Shown: piece by piece, positions 7,787 to 16,126 of the stretch
How the letters are laid out: each line of letters opens with the position of its first letter
How positions within the stretch are numbered: position 1 is the stretch's first letter
Origin: Anaerolineae bacterium UTCFX1
GTDB lineage: Bacteria; Chloroflexota; Anaerolineae; Anaerolineales; Villigracilaceae
Assembly: GCA_002050275.1 (NCBI GenBank)
Contig: MWTB01000004.1
Location: forward strand, 124,001-188,000
DNA length: 64,000 nt
Reading direction: 5' to 3'
Made by a program: the position numbers and the translations under genes
The notes under the pieces: model-generated
Told to the model about the DNA's origin: nothing
Seen by the model: the letters and a program-made list of their open reading frames with translations, nothing else
Databases searched by the model: none

Positions 7787-9232
7787 ATGGCTGTCTTGTC
7801 CAAATATTTGCCCGGCGCGAAGAAAGCGCGCGAGGATCACTTCGAGAAAGACGATCCGCGCCAATACTTGATGCACGATCCCATCCCTCGCGGTCAGATG
7901 AACGAGATGGTGATGGAATCTATGCATGTCACCTCATGGAAGTTCTGGATGGTATTCGGCATCCTAAGCGTCTTAGTCGCCGTCTGCTTCTTCTATGCAT
8001 GGGGCTACATGATCGCCGAAGGCTTGTGGGTGGCTGGTGTTATGCGCCCCGCCTACTGGGGCATTTTCCTCGTCAATACCGTGTTCTGGATCGGCATCAG
8101 TCACGCTGGAACGTTCATCTCCGCGATCTTGCGCGTGTTCAAAGCGGAATTTCGACGTCCGTTCACTCGCGCAGCGGAACTAATGACTACCTTCGGCTTG
8201 ATTCAGGCTGGCGCGAGCATCTTCATGCACTTGGGACGCGTCTGGCTTTCTTACTGGATGTTCCCCCTCCCCAACCAACGCGAACTGTGGCCCAATTTCC
8301 ACTCGCCTCTCATGTGGGACTTGCTGGCGATCACCACATACGTTCTCGGCAGCACGATGTACTTATACCTGCCGCTCATCCCCGATCTTGCTATGGCGCG
8401 CGACCGCTCGACCGGCTGGCGAAAAACCTTCTACCGCATTCTGGCTCTCGGCTTCCGCGGCACAGAAGGCGAATGGCGACATCTTCATACCGCGATGAAC
8501 TTCTTCGCGTTCGCCATTATCCCGGTCATGTTCTCGGTGCATACCATCGTTTCTTGGGACTTCGCCATGGCGATGCGCCCGGGCTGGTCTTCCTCTGTAT
8601 TTGGACCTTACTTCGTTCTCGGCGCGCTCCATTCTGGCATGGGCGCGGTAGCGATCGTTCTGTTTATCATGCGTTATACGATGAAACATATGGACTATTT
8701 CATCCGCAAAGAACACTTCGACGCGCTCGGCAAACTTATGATGATGGTATCGTTTACCTATGCGTACTTCATCTTTAACGATTACATCATTCAATGGTAC
8801 GGCGGCAATCTGGCGACCGACAACCTCTTACATTGGTTGGAAGAAGGTCCCATGTCGTGGATGTTCTATCAGATGATCCTATTCAATATCGTGATTCCTT
8901 TTGCCGTACTCTGGATACCCAAAGTTCGCCAAACTCCTTGGCTGCTCGCCATCGTGGGGCTCTTAATCAATATCGGCATGTACTGGGAACGCTACATTAT
9001 TATCCCGGTCATGCTTACGATCAATAACATGCCTTTCACATGGAAGTTATATGAACCGCGCATTGAGATTTACCTAACCATCGGCACATTCGCGCTCTTC
9101 CTGCTGTTCTATATGGCTGCCTCGCGCCTGATCCCGCTCATCCCCGTTTGGGAAGTTCAAGAAGGGCAAATGGCGCACACCATGCGCAAGATCGGCAAAG
9201 CAAATGTTTCGACGATCAGCGACTTCGAATAA
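7787..9232 (+). CDS. actC: alternative complex III quinol-oxidising membrane subunit ActC (NrfD/PsrC family)
   Basis: ActC is the polytopic NrfD-like subunit that holds the quinol site. The 481-residue protein is strongly hydrophobic with about ten membrane helices, beginning near residue 45 (SWKFWMVFGILSVLVAVCFF). The start PRGQMNEMVMESM and the segment FWIGISHAGTFISAILRVF are typical of ActC/PsrC proteins. It lies three bases behind the ferredoxin gene and 12 bases before actD. Only one NrfD-like gene is present; the second one found in many act operons (actF) is missing from this cluster. Confidence 0.92.
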   Translation: MAVLSKYLPGAKKAREDHFEKDDPRQYLMHDPIPRGQMNEMVMESMHVTSWKFWMVFGILSVLVAVCFFYAWGYMIAEGLWVAGVMRPAYWGIFLVNTVFWIGISHAGTFISAILRVFKAEFRRPFTRAAELMTTFGLIQAGASIFMHLGRVWLSYWMFPLPNQRELWPNFHSPLMWDLLAITTYVLGSTMYLYLPLIPDLAMARDRSTGWRKTFYRILALGFRGTEGEWRHLHTAMNFFAFAIIPVMFSVHTIVSWDFAMAMRPGWSSSVFGPYFVLGALHSGMGAVAIVLFIMRYTMKHMDYFIRKEHFDALGKLMMMVSFTYAYFIFNDYIIQWYGGNLATDNLLHWLEEGPMSWMFYQMILFNIVIPFAVLWIPKVRQTPWLLAIVGLLINIGMYWERYIIIPVMLTINNMPFTWKLYEPRIEIYLTIGTFALFLLFYMAASRLIPLIPVWEVQEGQMAHTMRKIGKANVSTISDFE

Positions 9233-9244
9233 TGGAGCAATATT

Positions 9245-9766
9245 ATGGCTGACATCACCCTTCTAGCGCTTTTTGAAGATATTGACCCCGCCGCAGACGC
9301 GATCGAGAAGCTCCGCCACATGGGCGTCACAGACGATCACATCAACGTCCTCTCCGGCGCGCCAATTCCGTACAAAATGCTCGGTCGCCCGCATCCGCAC
9401 ACGAACGTCTCGAAACTATCGCTGGGCGGCGCGATCGCCGGCGCATTATTCGGCTTATTCCTCAACTTTGGAACGCCAAATATGTACTACATTCCGGTCG
9501 GCGGACAATATATCACGCCGATCCCGCCGGGCTTAATCGTCCTCTTCGAGATGACCATGCTCTTCGCCCTGCTCGCCACATTCCTCGGCGTATTCCTCGA
9601 CAGCTACTTCCCGAACTATCGTCCGATGGAATACACGCCCGAAATCAGCGACGGGAAGATCGGCATATTCTTCAAGTGCGCAGAAAATGAACAAACCAAA
9701 ATCGCAGACGCGCTCGGCGTTCTAGGCGCCGAAACGATTAAGCCTGTGGAGGCGCAACAACTATGA
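9245..9766 (+). CDS. actD: alternative complex III subunit ActD (DUF3341)
   Basis: ActD is a small membrane subunit of ACIII. The 173-residue protein begins with a soluble ferredoxin-like segment (ITLLALFEDIDPAADAIEKLRHMG), has two membrane helices at about residues 57-75 and 99-122, and ends in a second soluble segment. This layout is that of DUF3341. A GGAG lies 7 bases before the ATG. Its stop codon overlaps the actE start as ATGA, so the two are probably translationally coupled. Confidence 0.88.
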   Translation: MADITLLALFEDIDPAADAIEKLRHMGVTDDHINVLSGAPIPYKMLGRPHPHTNVSKLSLGGAIAGALFGLFLNFGTPNMYYIPVGGQYITPIPPGLIVLFEMTMLFALLATFLGVFLDSYFPNYRPMEYTPEISDGKIGIFFKCAENEQTKIADALGVLGAETIKPVEAQQL

Positions 9767-10275
9767 GACTTTTGAAACAATTATTTTGGGTTCTTCTCAC
9801 GCTTGGCGTTTTACTAGGCGCCACCGAACTCTTTCTATACGACGTCATCAAAATAGATTGGGTCAGTTTCATGGAGATCCAGCCGACGTATAAGCAGATG
9901 GAAAATCCGCTCCCGGTCCCAGCGCGCTCCATTCCCGTAGAAGGCGCGATCGCCATCCCCGGTATGGGCATGCCCCCAAATCCCACCGTCGCCGACGCAG
10001 CATCCATCCAACGCGGAGCTGAACTGTTCGCGATTAATTGTCAGATGTGCCATGGCGTCGCCGGTGACGGCAACGGATCTGTCGCTCCGTTCTTGATCCG
10101 ATTCAAACCCGCTAATCTCACAACAGACGTAGCGCAATCCAAAGAAGACGGTTCGCTCTTCTTGACCATCTCTAACGGCATTGAAGGTCGTATGCCGGCC
10201 TTGAACGAAAATCTCACGGTTTCTGAACGCTGGGATGTGGTCAATTTTCTACGCACGTTGAAAGCCGAAAAATAG
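9763..10275 (+). CDS. actE: alternative complex III monohaem cytochrome c subunit ActE
   Basis: ActE is a membrane-anchored c-type cytochrome of the complex. It is 170 residues long, with an N-terminal membrane helix (about 7-26), a linker, and a cytochrome c domain with CQMCH at residues 93-97 followed by GVAGDGNG. A likely axial Met is in EGRMPAL (M144). The C-terminal helix SERWDVVNFLRTL is typical of class I cytochromes. The start overlaps the actD stop (ATGA). Spacing to the next gene is 11 bases. Confidence 0.88.
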   Translation: MRLLKQLFWVLLTLGVLLGATELFLYDVIKIDWVSFMEIQPTYKQMENPLPVPARSIPVEGAIAIPGMGMPPNPTVADAASIQRGAELFAINCQMCHGVAGDGNGSVAPFLIRFKPANLTTDVAQSKEDGSLFLTISNGIEGRMPALNENLTVSERWDVVNFLRTLKAEK

Positions 10276-10286
10276 GACAGCCCGCC

Positions 10287-10934
10287 ATGACCGATATTCG
10301 CAAAATGATCTATGGAGCCTTGCTAGGGTTCCTCTTTGTGCTAGCCGTTTGGTTTTCCATCGTATATATCTCCGCTTGCGGGATGACATTTACATGCCAT
10401 AAAGCCGTTTCCATTGTCGAACGCACGCCCATTCCAACCTTGATCCCAGCGGGACAATCCGCAGCGCAGCCGCCGGCCGCGTCGAACGTTTTCGATAAAT
10501 GCGAAGTGTCCGCCGTCGAATTAATCGGTGCATGGGTCTCGGCGGGCAGCCCTGAAACGGATCCATTTCCATTCACCGACGCGCACGGAGCGCCATGCGA
10601 AGGAACGTACGCGCAGGATGTTCAACAGTTATTCGTTGAGAACAGCATGTGGTATGCGGGCGCAATCGGTTGCGTTAGCTGCCATAATTCTGAACTGTCG
10701 GCGCGCAGCGGCGGACTAGACTTAACCTCTTATGAAGCCATGTACATGGGCGCAGGGCGCGCGGATGCCAGCGCAAAAGGCAGCGATATTTTTGGCGAGG
10801 GCGTTTGGAATCGCTCCAGCCTGTACATGATCTTGACAACACAAGGCATGACCTCCACCGGGCATTCAGCCGATGTCGCGCCAAACGACTTCACATTTTA
10901 CGCCGGCACGGCGGTCGAAACGCCCGAACCTTAA
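10287..10934 (+). CDS. membrane-anchored monohaem cytochrome c-like protein, last gene of the act cluster
   Basis: This 215-residue protein has an N-terminal membrane helix (residues 8-30) and one CxxCH (CVSCH at 129-133); a second cysteine pair (CGMTFTCH, 31-38) is spaced too widely for a normal haem site. The segment between has a Pro/Ala-rich linker. Its position directly after actE and its single haem site suggest an accessory electron carrier or extra subunit of this ACIII. I cannot assign it to a known act letter. A strong terminator follows within 25 bases. Confidence 0.75.
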   Translation: MTDIRKMIYGALLGFLFVLAVWFSIVYISACGMTFTCHKAVSIVERTPIPTLIPAGQSAAQPPAASNVFDKCEVSAVELIGAWVSAGSPETDPFPFTDAHGAPCEGTYAQDVQQLFVENSMWYAGAIGCVSCHNSELSARSGGLDLTSYEAMYMGAGRADASAKGSDIFGEGVWNRSSLYMILTTQGMTSTGHSADVAPNDFTFYAGTAVETPEP

Positions 10935-10955
10935 TCCGCTAATCTCCCTTATAAA

Positions 10956-10984
10956 AACTCCCGCATTCGACGCGGGAGTTTTTT
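10956..10984. terminator. bidirectional terminator ending the act cluster
   Basis: AACTCCCGC (10956-10964) pairs with GCGGGAGTT (10972-10980) around a 7-base loop, followed by TTTT on the plus strand and preceded by a run of A, so it works in both directions. It separates the act cluster from the convergent P-loop gene. Confidence 0.85.
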
Positions 10985-10996
10985 ATTGTCTTCTTT

Positions 10997-11542
10997 TCAC
11001 GATAGGCTTTCCAGCCAGCGATCTGCCTCTTGCGGATGGCCGAACCGTATCAATTCCAAATGCCGATATTCCGGCAACGCCACAAGCTGCGGCGTTTCGC
11101 GCTTCCTGCGCCAATACGTCTTAAATAGCCAGTGGATTAACGAATCTTTCGACCATAGTTTAAAATGCCTCCAGAACAAATCATGGTTCGTCCCCCATAG
11201 CAATTCTTTCGTTCGCCAGCGGCGGTATATGCGACTCACAAGTTGCCGCAGAACCAGCCAAAGCGGATAATCCAGCCAGATAAGCGCTTGAGCGCGACTC
11301 CACACTAGGTCGCGAACAACGCTGTAATTTCCCGCAACGCACCATCGTTCAGCCTGAGTCGCCGCGCGGACGCGCTCACGGAACGTTTCAAGCAGCGCCT
11401 CCTGCCAATTCGGTTCCCAATAAAGCGCGTCAAGCTCGATGAAATCCAAATCAAATCGTTTCGCAATTTTCTCAGCAAGCGTGGATTTACCCGAACTCGT
11501 AACGCCAATGATAACGATGCGTTTGTATGGGAATGCGGACAT
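10997..11542 (-). CDS. P-loop NTPase, adenylate-kinase/topology-modulation-like
   Basis: This 181-residue protein starts with a basic stretch and a Walker A motif (GVTSSGKST, residues 13-21). It continues with DFIELDALYWEPNW and a LID-like region rich in Trp and Arg. This is the pattern of small nucleotide or metabolite kinase-like ATPases often annotated as 'topology modulation protein' (FlaR-like) or AAA family. The substrate is unknown. It lies 15 bases downstream of the PHP-domain gene on the same strand, so the two may be co-transcribed, and it ends at the bidirectional terminator. Confidence 0.75.
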   Translation of the reverse strand: MSAFPYKRIVIIGVTSSGKSTLAEKIAKRFDLDFIELDALYWEPNWQEALLETFRERVRAATQAERWCVAGNYSVVRDLVWSRAQALIWLDYPLWLVLRQLVSRIYRRWRTKELLWGTNHDLFWRHFKLWSKDSLIHWLFKTYWRRKRETPQLVALPEYRHLELIRFGHPQEADRWLESLS

Positions 11543-11557
11543 GAATAAACTATGCGA

Positions 11558-12619
11558 TTATTTCACATAGATCGGGTTGCTAAAAATCCAACCGCGTTGT
11601 TTACCAAGATACTTGCGGTAAACCTCCACGCGATAAACGCCCGGCTCGCTCGCGCTATACGTCGCGGCGTACGAATTCTTCCACACGCCTACAGGCTGGC
11701 CATCTTTAAGTAGGTGAATATCGGCTGGCTGAGGCGCGTGCGCGTGCAAGGTCACGCCGCCTTCGACGGAGATTTCTTCGCCCATAATCGCCGACTGCTC
11801 AAGCCCTTTCGCCTTAAAGGCAAATCCTCTCGTTGGCGCGGGCAGATCGTATGCGACGAAACAACGCCCTGCCGCAAGCGCTTCATAGATCATCTTCTTA
11901 TCCGTCACAACGTCGCCCGTTAATGGTTGCGGGATCAACGCATGTGTGTTAACGGCTCTAAAATGAAATTCATACGGATAAATAGTACGATGCAACGGAC
12001 CCAAACTCAGCCGTAAAGCGTGCGCGTCTGAACCGCCGATAGCCGCCACAGGACGCCCTTGTGCAAGCAACACATCCCAACGCTCAAGCGTTTTCCGTAG
12101 AGGTCCCCGCCCCACAAGTTGCGGGAAGAACGCATAAAAAAGTCCGTGCAACTTCGTTGGGATGACCGTTTTGAGTTCGCTCAAGCCGTTCCACAATTCG
12201 ATGCCAGTGTAATTTTGCGCGTCCCAATCTTCCCATGTGATATCCGTTTCGTTAAAGGCGGGAGCCGCCGGGTCGTCGGGATGCGCGATGAAACAAAGCC
12301 CGCCCGCCTGGCGCGCGCCGTCGATCAACTTCTGCGGATCGTCCGCGAGCACGGCTAGATCGCGCTCGGCGTTAAAGACGAGGAGGTGATTCTTTTGCGG
12401 CTGCCGGGCTTGGTCGTGAACTTCCTGTCCGACGAGGAGTAAGACGCGGCGCGGCTGGACGCGATAGTATCCTTCCACGCCTTGCACAAGCGTATTGTGG
12501 TCGGTCACAATGACCGCATCCAGTCCAGCCTGAAGCGCGGCGGCGGCAATTTCTTTGTGTGTGCCGCTGCCATCCGAATAGCGCGTATGCATATGTAGAT
12601 TAATGACAATCTCGTACAT
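11558..12619 (-). CDS. PHP-domain metal-dependent phosphoesterase
   Basis: The 353-residue protein has the PHP-domain metal ligands: INLHMHTRYSDGS near the start (HxH and D), VIVTDHNT near residues 38-45, CFIAHPDDP near 112-120 and GGSDAHAL near 198-205. PHP proteins are di- or trinuclear metal phosphoesterases. The C-terminal 100 residues form a beta-rich domain, perhaps Ig-like. The exact substrate is not known. It is divergent from secG, and a weak GAGG lies before the ATG. Confidence 0.8.
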   Translation of the reverse strand: MYEIVINLHMHTRYSDGSGTHKEIAAAALQAGLDAVIVTDHNTLVQGVEGYYRVQPRRVLLLVGQEVHDQARQPQKNHLLVFNAERDLAVLADDPQKLIDGARQAGGLCFIAHPDDPAAPAFNETDITWEDWDAQNYTGIELWNGLSELKTVIPTKLHGLFYAFFPQLVGRGPLRKTLERWDVLLAQGRPVAAIGGSDAHALRLSLGPLHRTIYPYEFHFRAVNTHALIPQPLTGDVVTDKKMIYEALAAGRCFVAYDLPAPTRGFAFKAKGLEQSAIMGEEISVEGGVTLHAHAPQPADIHLLKDGQPVGVWKNSYAATYSASEPGVYRVEVYRKYLGKQRGWIFSNPIYVK

Positions 12620-12630
12620 AGAACCTCGGT

Positions 12631-12660
12631 TTGACGTATATTCCGCCCAGCGGGTATAAT
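12631..12660 (+). promoter_or_regulatory. consensus sigma-A-type promoter of secG
   Basis: TTGACG (12631-12636) and TATAAT (12655-12660) are separated by 18 bases. Transcription would start near 12667, leaving a leader of about 25 bases that holds the AGGAGG of secG. Confidence 0.75.
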
Positions 12661-12692
12661 ACTCCCGCTTAATAAAAGGAGGCAGTTGTTTT

Positions 12693-12914
12693 ATGGTAAC
12701 CTATTTAAACTACGCGTTGATTATAATCTCGGTGTTGCTCATTATAAGCGTCATCATGCAGAGCAAGGGCGCAGGCTTGGGCGGTTTAACGGGCGCAGAT
12801 GCGGGAGGCGTATTCACCGCCCGCCGCGGCATCGAGAAGACTCTGTTTTGGATCACCATCATTTTGAGCGTCGTATTCTTCGGCTTGGTTATTGCGCAGT
12901 TGCTCATCTCGTGA
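12693..12914 (+). CDS. secG: preprotein translocase subunit SecG
   Basis: SecG is the small accessory subunit of the SecYEG protein-export channel. The 73-residue protein has the two expected membrane helices (about residues 3-20 and 51-70) joined by the conserved loop MQSKGAGLGG...GGVF. A strong AGGAGG (12677-12682) lies ten bases before the ATG, and a consensus promoter stands upstream. A hairpin that overlaps the start of the next reading frame probably ends the transcript. Confidence 0.93.
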   Translation: MVTYLNYALIIISVLLIISVIMQSKGAGLGGLTGADAGGVFTARRGIEKTLFWITIILSVVFFGLVIAQLLIS

Positions 12915-12936
12915 GTTAACTTAACTTCTTCGCTAC

Positions 12937-12985
12937 AAAGGCGCGTTCGTTCAGCGCAGATATGAACGCGCCTTTCCCTTTATTT
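12937..12985 (+). terminator. hairpin terminator after secG, overlapping the next reading frame
   Basis: A perfect 12-bp stem, AAAGGCGCGTTC (12937-12948) with GAACGCGCCTTT (12964-12975), is followed by CCCTTTATTT. The first possible ATG of the next gene (12962) lies in this hairpin, which argues that the gene really starts at the second ATG, 12986. Confidence 0.65.
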
Positions 12986-14680
12986 ATGAAACAATTACGT
13001 TGGCAGATTCTCATCGTTGCGATCACGCTGGTCATAGTGGCGGGTTTGCTGTTCACGCAACAAACTCAACAGACGATGGGCGGACTGATCCTTTCGCAAC
13101 CGGAGCAAGGCGGCATCTACACCGAAGCGTTGATCGGCTCATTAGGACGGCTCAACCCGTTGCTCGATTGGAACAACCCCGCCGACCGCGACGTAAATCG
13201 CCTACTCTTCAATGGGCTCGTAAAATTCGACGAGCGCGGAATGCCACGCGCCGATCTGGCGGAAGCTTGGGGCGTCGCCACCGACGGAACAATCTACAAC
13301 TTCAGCCTGCGTCCTAACGCCTTCTGGCACGATGGAACGCCCGTCACCAGCGACGACGTTCTCTTTACCATCGAACGCATGAAAAGCGACGGCTCGCTCG
13401 TCCCGCAAGACGTCAAGGATTTATGGAACAACGTCGCTGTCGAAAAACTCGACGATAAAAACATTAAATTTACGTTGCCCGAACCGTTCGTGCCCTTTAT
13501 AGATTATCTAACCTTCGGCATTCTGCCCAAACACCTGCTCGAAGCGATTCCGCCTGATCAGATGCCTAACGCGCAATTCAATATTCAGCCCATCGGCACG
13601 GGTCCTTATAAATTCGACCATTTGATTATCGAAAAAGGCAAGATCGCCGGCGTGGTATTAATACTCAACGCAGATTATTACGGCGGCGCACCCTTTATCG
13701 AACAGGTCGTCTTTCGATACTACCCCGACTCAGCCGCAGCATTAGACGCCTACCGGCAAGGCGATGTATTCGCCATTAGCCGCATTGCTTCAGAGCAATT
13801 GCCCGCCGCGCTCAAAGAACCGAATCTCTCAGTTTACTCAAGCCCGCTTCCACAAATTAGTTTTGTCTTTTTTAATCTCAAAAATCCCGACGTCGAGTTC
13901 CTCCAAAGCGTCAACATTCGCCGCGCATTAATGCTCGGCTTGAATCGCCCGGCTATCGTTAACGCGCTCCTCAACGGTCAGGCGATCCTCGCCAACGGGC
14001 CCATCCTGCCAAGCTCGTGGGCGTTTTATGACGGCGCGGAACAATATGAATATAATCCCGAAGAAGCGCTTCGTCTGCTAAAAGAGGAGGGCTACATTCT
14101 TCCCGCCGCAACAGAGACGCGCGCAAAAGACGGCTCGCCGCTCACTTTTACAATGTTGCATCCCGACGACGCGCTTCATACTCAAATCGCCCAGATGATC
14201 CAATCGCAATGGGCAAAGATTGGCGTGCGCGTCGAACTGCAAGCCGCGTCTTACGATCAACTGGTTCTCAATACTCTCGCCTCGCGCGCCTACCAAGCCG
14301 TCTTCATAGACTTAAATCTCTCACGCACACCAGACCCTGACCCATACCCCTTCTGGCACCAAGCCGAAGCCGCCAGCGGGCAAAACTACTCGCAATGGGA
14401 TAACCGCGCCGCCAGCGAATTCCTCGAACAAGCGCGCGTCACCGCAGATTACTCGTTGCGCGCTCGACTATACCGTAATTTCCAAGTCATCTTCGCCAAA
14501 GAACTTCCCGCTCTGCCTTTATATATCCCCGTATATTCCTACGGGGTGGATGCGCAAGTGCAGGGCGTACAAGTGGCGCCGCTCTATGACCCTAGCGACC
14601 GCTTCGCTACATTTACGCGCTGGTTCCTACTCACTCGCCGCGCTCTCCAATCCGGAGCGACGGCTACTCCCCTACCCTAA
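12986..14680 (+). CDS. peptide/oligopeptide ABC transporter substrate-binding protein (SBP family 5)
   Basis: This is a family-5 solute-binding protein, which captures peptides, nickel or similar ligands outside the membrane for an ABC importer. It has an N-terminal membrane helix (KQLRWQILIVAITLVIVAGLLF) without a lipobox Cys. The family pattern follows: LNPLLDWNNPADRDVNRLLFNGLVKFD, then WHDGTPVTSDDVLFTIERM, then LRLLKEEGY and the C-terminal EQARVTADYSLRARLYRNFQ. The ATG at 12986 is preferred because the alternative at 12962 lies inside a terminator hairpin; neither has a Shine-Dalgarno sequence. No permease or ATPase genes are adjacent. Confidence 0.85.
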   Translation: MKQLRWQILIVAITLVIVAGLLFTQQTQQTMGGLILSQPEQGGIYTEALIGSLGRLNPLLDWNNPADRDVNRLLFNGLVKFDERGMPRADLAEAWGVATDGTIYNFSLRPNAFWHDGTPVTSDDVLFTIERMKSDGSLVPQDVKDLWNNVAVEKLDDKNIKFTLPEPFVPFIDYLTFGILPKHLLEAIPPDQMPNAQFNIQPIGTGPYKFDHLIIEKGKIAGVVLILNADYYGGAPFIEQVVFRYYPDSAAALDAYRQGDVFAISRIASEQLPAALKEPNLSVYSSPLPQISFVFFNLKNPDVEFLQSVNIRRALMLGLNRPAIVNALLNGQAILANGPILPSSWAFYDGAEQYEYNPEEALRLLKEEGYILPAATETRAKDGSPLTFTMLHPDDALHTQIAQMIQSQWAKIGVRVELQAASYDQLVLNTLASRAYQAVFIDLNLSRTPDPDPYPFWHQAEAASGQNYSQWDNRAASEFLEQARVTADYSLRARLYRNFQVIFAKELPALPLYIPVYSYGVDAQVQGVQVAPLYDPSDRFATFTRWFLLTRRALQSGATATPLP

Positions 14681-14703
14681 TCTCTCGCCCACAGGAGAAT
14701 CGC

Positions 14704-16077
14704 ATGACCGATAACCGACAAGCCGCGCTCGACTACGCTCATCAGAACAACAATCGTTTTGTGGAAGAACTCAAAGAATTCCTCGCAATTCCTTCGATTT
14801 CTACAAACCCCGAACACGACGCAGATACGCTTCGCGCCGCAGAATGGACAGCCGCACAATTACGATCTATCGGGATGAAAAACGTGCGCGTCATGCCGAC
14901 GGGCGGGCATCCCGCCGTCTACGGCGAGCTTCTCCAAGCGGGGAAAAATGCGCCGACTGTCCTCATTTACGGTCACTATGACGTGCAACCGGTCGATCCG
15001 CTTGATCTATGGACAAGCGCGCCATTCAAAGCGGAAGTGCGCGGCGACAATTTATTTGCGCGCGGATCGTCCGATATGAAGGGACAAGTCATCGCAACGA
15101 TAAAAGCGGTTGAATCTGTAATAAGCGCAGGACGCTTACCGGTAAACTTAAAGTGGTTGATCGAAGGCGAAGAAGAGATCGGCTCGCGGAATCTCGGCGC
15201 TTTCATCAAAAAACACGCCAAATTACTCAAAGCAGATTTCTGTATTAACCCCGACGCTGGTATGCTCCGCGCAGACCTCCCCACGATCACATACGGTTTA
15301 CGCGGACTCGCCTACTTTGAAGTTCGCGTGCATGGACCAAATCGCGATTTACATTCAGGCTTGTTCGGCGGGGTTATTCACAACCCCGCGCAAGCGCTCG
15401 CCGAGCTGATCGCGGGCATGCACGATAAAAAAGGACGCGTCACATTGCCGGGTTTCTACGATTCAGTTCGCAAAGTGAGCAAGGCTGAACGCGCTGAAAT
15501 CGCGCGCCTGCCAATCAAGCCTAAAGATATCGTCAACATGACCGGCGTCTCAGCCTTATGGGGAGAAGATGGCTACACGCCAGAAGAACGTACCGGCATC
15601 CGTCCTACTTTAGAGGTTAACGGGTTGCTATCCGGCTTCACCGGCGAGGGATCGAAGACCGTTTTACCCGCGTGGGCAATGGCAAAAATTTCCTGCCGAT
15701 TGGTTCCCGATCAAACACCGGCGCAAATTGAAAAGGCGCTCAGGAAATACATGAAGGCAAATGCGCCAAAAACAATTCGCTGGGAGGTTGACGTAATGAC
15801 CGGCTCTGACGCTGCGCTTACGAACCGCGACAGCGCAGGCGTACAAGCCATAGCAAAAGGGCTCGAACTAGCCTGGGGAAAGCGTCCGCTCTTCAAACGT
15901 GAAGGCGGCTCGATCGGCGTCGTCGTACAATTGCAAAAATATGCCGGCGTTGATTCGGTGTTGACCGGCTTCGGCTTACCCGAAGATAACGCCCACTCGC
16001 TAAACGAAAAGCTGCACCTACCCACTTGGCGCAAAGGCATCGACGCGCTCATTCATACGATTTACAGCCTCGTATAA
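14704..16077 (+). CDS. M20-family dipeptidase/metallopeptidase
   Basis: M20 enzymes are di-zinc peptidases or deacylases. The 457-residue protein shows the metal and catalytic motifs in order: LIYGHYDVQPVDP (near residues 88-100), ARGSSDMKGQ (near 119-128), the catalytic EGEEEIGS (near 155-162), then a dimerisation domain and the C-terminal DNAHSLNEKL. The length and 'YGHYDVQPVDPLDLW' fit the dipeptidase/carnosinase-like subgroup. AGGAG lies 7 bases before the ATG. It directly follows the peptide-binding protein gene, so a role in peptide use is plausible. Confidence 0.88.
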   Translation: MTDNRQAALDYAHQNNNRFVEELKEFLAIPSISTNPEHDADTLRAAEWTAAQLRSIGMKNVRVMPTGGHPAVYGELLQAGKNAPTVLIYGHYDVQPVDPLDLWTSAPFKAEVRGDNLFARGSSDMKGQVIATIKAVESVISAGRLPVNLKWLIEGEEEIGSRNLGAFIKKHAKLLKADFCINPDAGMLRADLPTITYGLRGLAYFEVRVHGPNRDLHSGLFGGVIHNPAQALAELIAGMHDKKGRVTLPGFYDSVRKVSKAERAEIARLPIKPKDIVNMTGVSALWGEDGYTPEERTGIRPTLEVNGLLSGFTGEGSKTVLPAWAMAKISCRLVPDQTPAQIEKALRKYMKANAPKTIRWEVDVMTGSDAALTNRDSAGVQAIAKGLELAWGKRPLFKREGGSIGVVVQLQKYAGVDSVLTGFGLPEDNAHSLNEKLHLPTWRKGIDALIHTIYSLV

Positions 16078-16092
16078 TTTACAGAAGTGGAT

Positions 16093-16120
16093 GGCAGACA
16101 CACAGATCTGCCCCTACAAG
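16093..16120. repeat. short palindromic dispersed element, copy 1
   Basis: GGCAGA and TCTGCC flank an 8-base centre and are followed by CCTACAAG. The same element in the same orientation occurs at 55571-55598 with only transition differences over the first 25 bases. Confidence 0.5.
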
Positions 16121-16126
16121 GAATTC

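Noticed and set aside
7936-8778. 280-residue open frame on the plus strand
   Set aside because: It overlaps actC in another frame, is extremely rich in Arg/His/Leu and has no recognisable domain; actC is certain.
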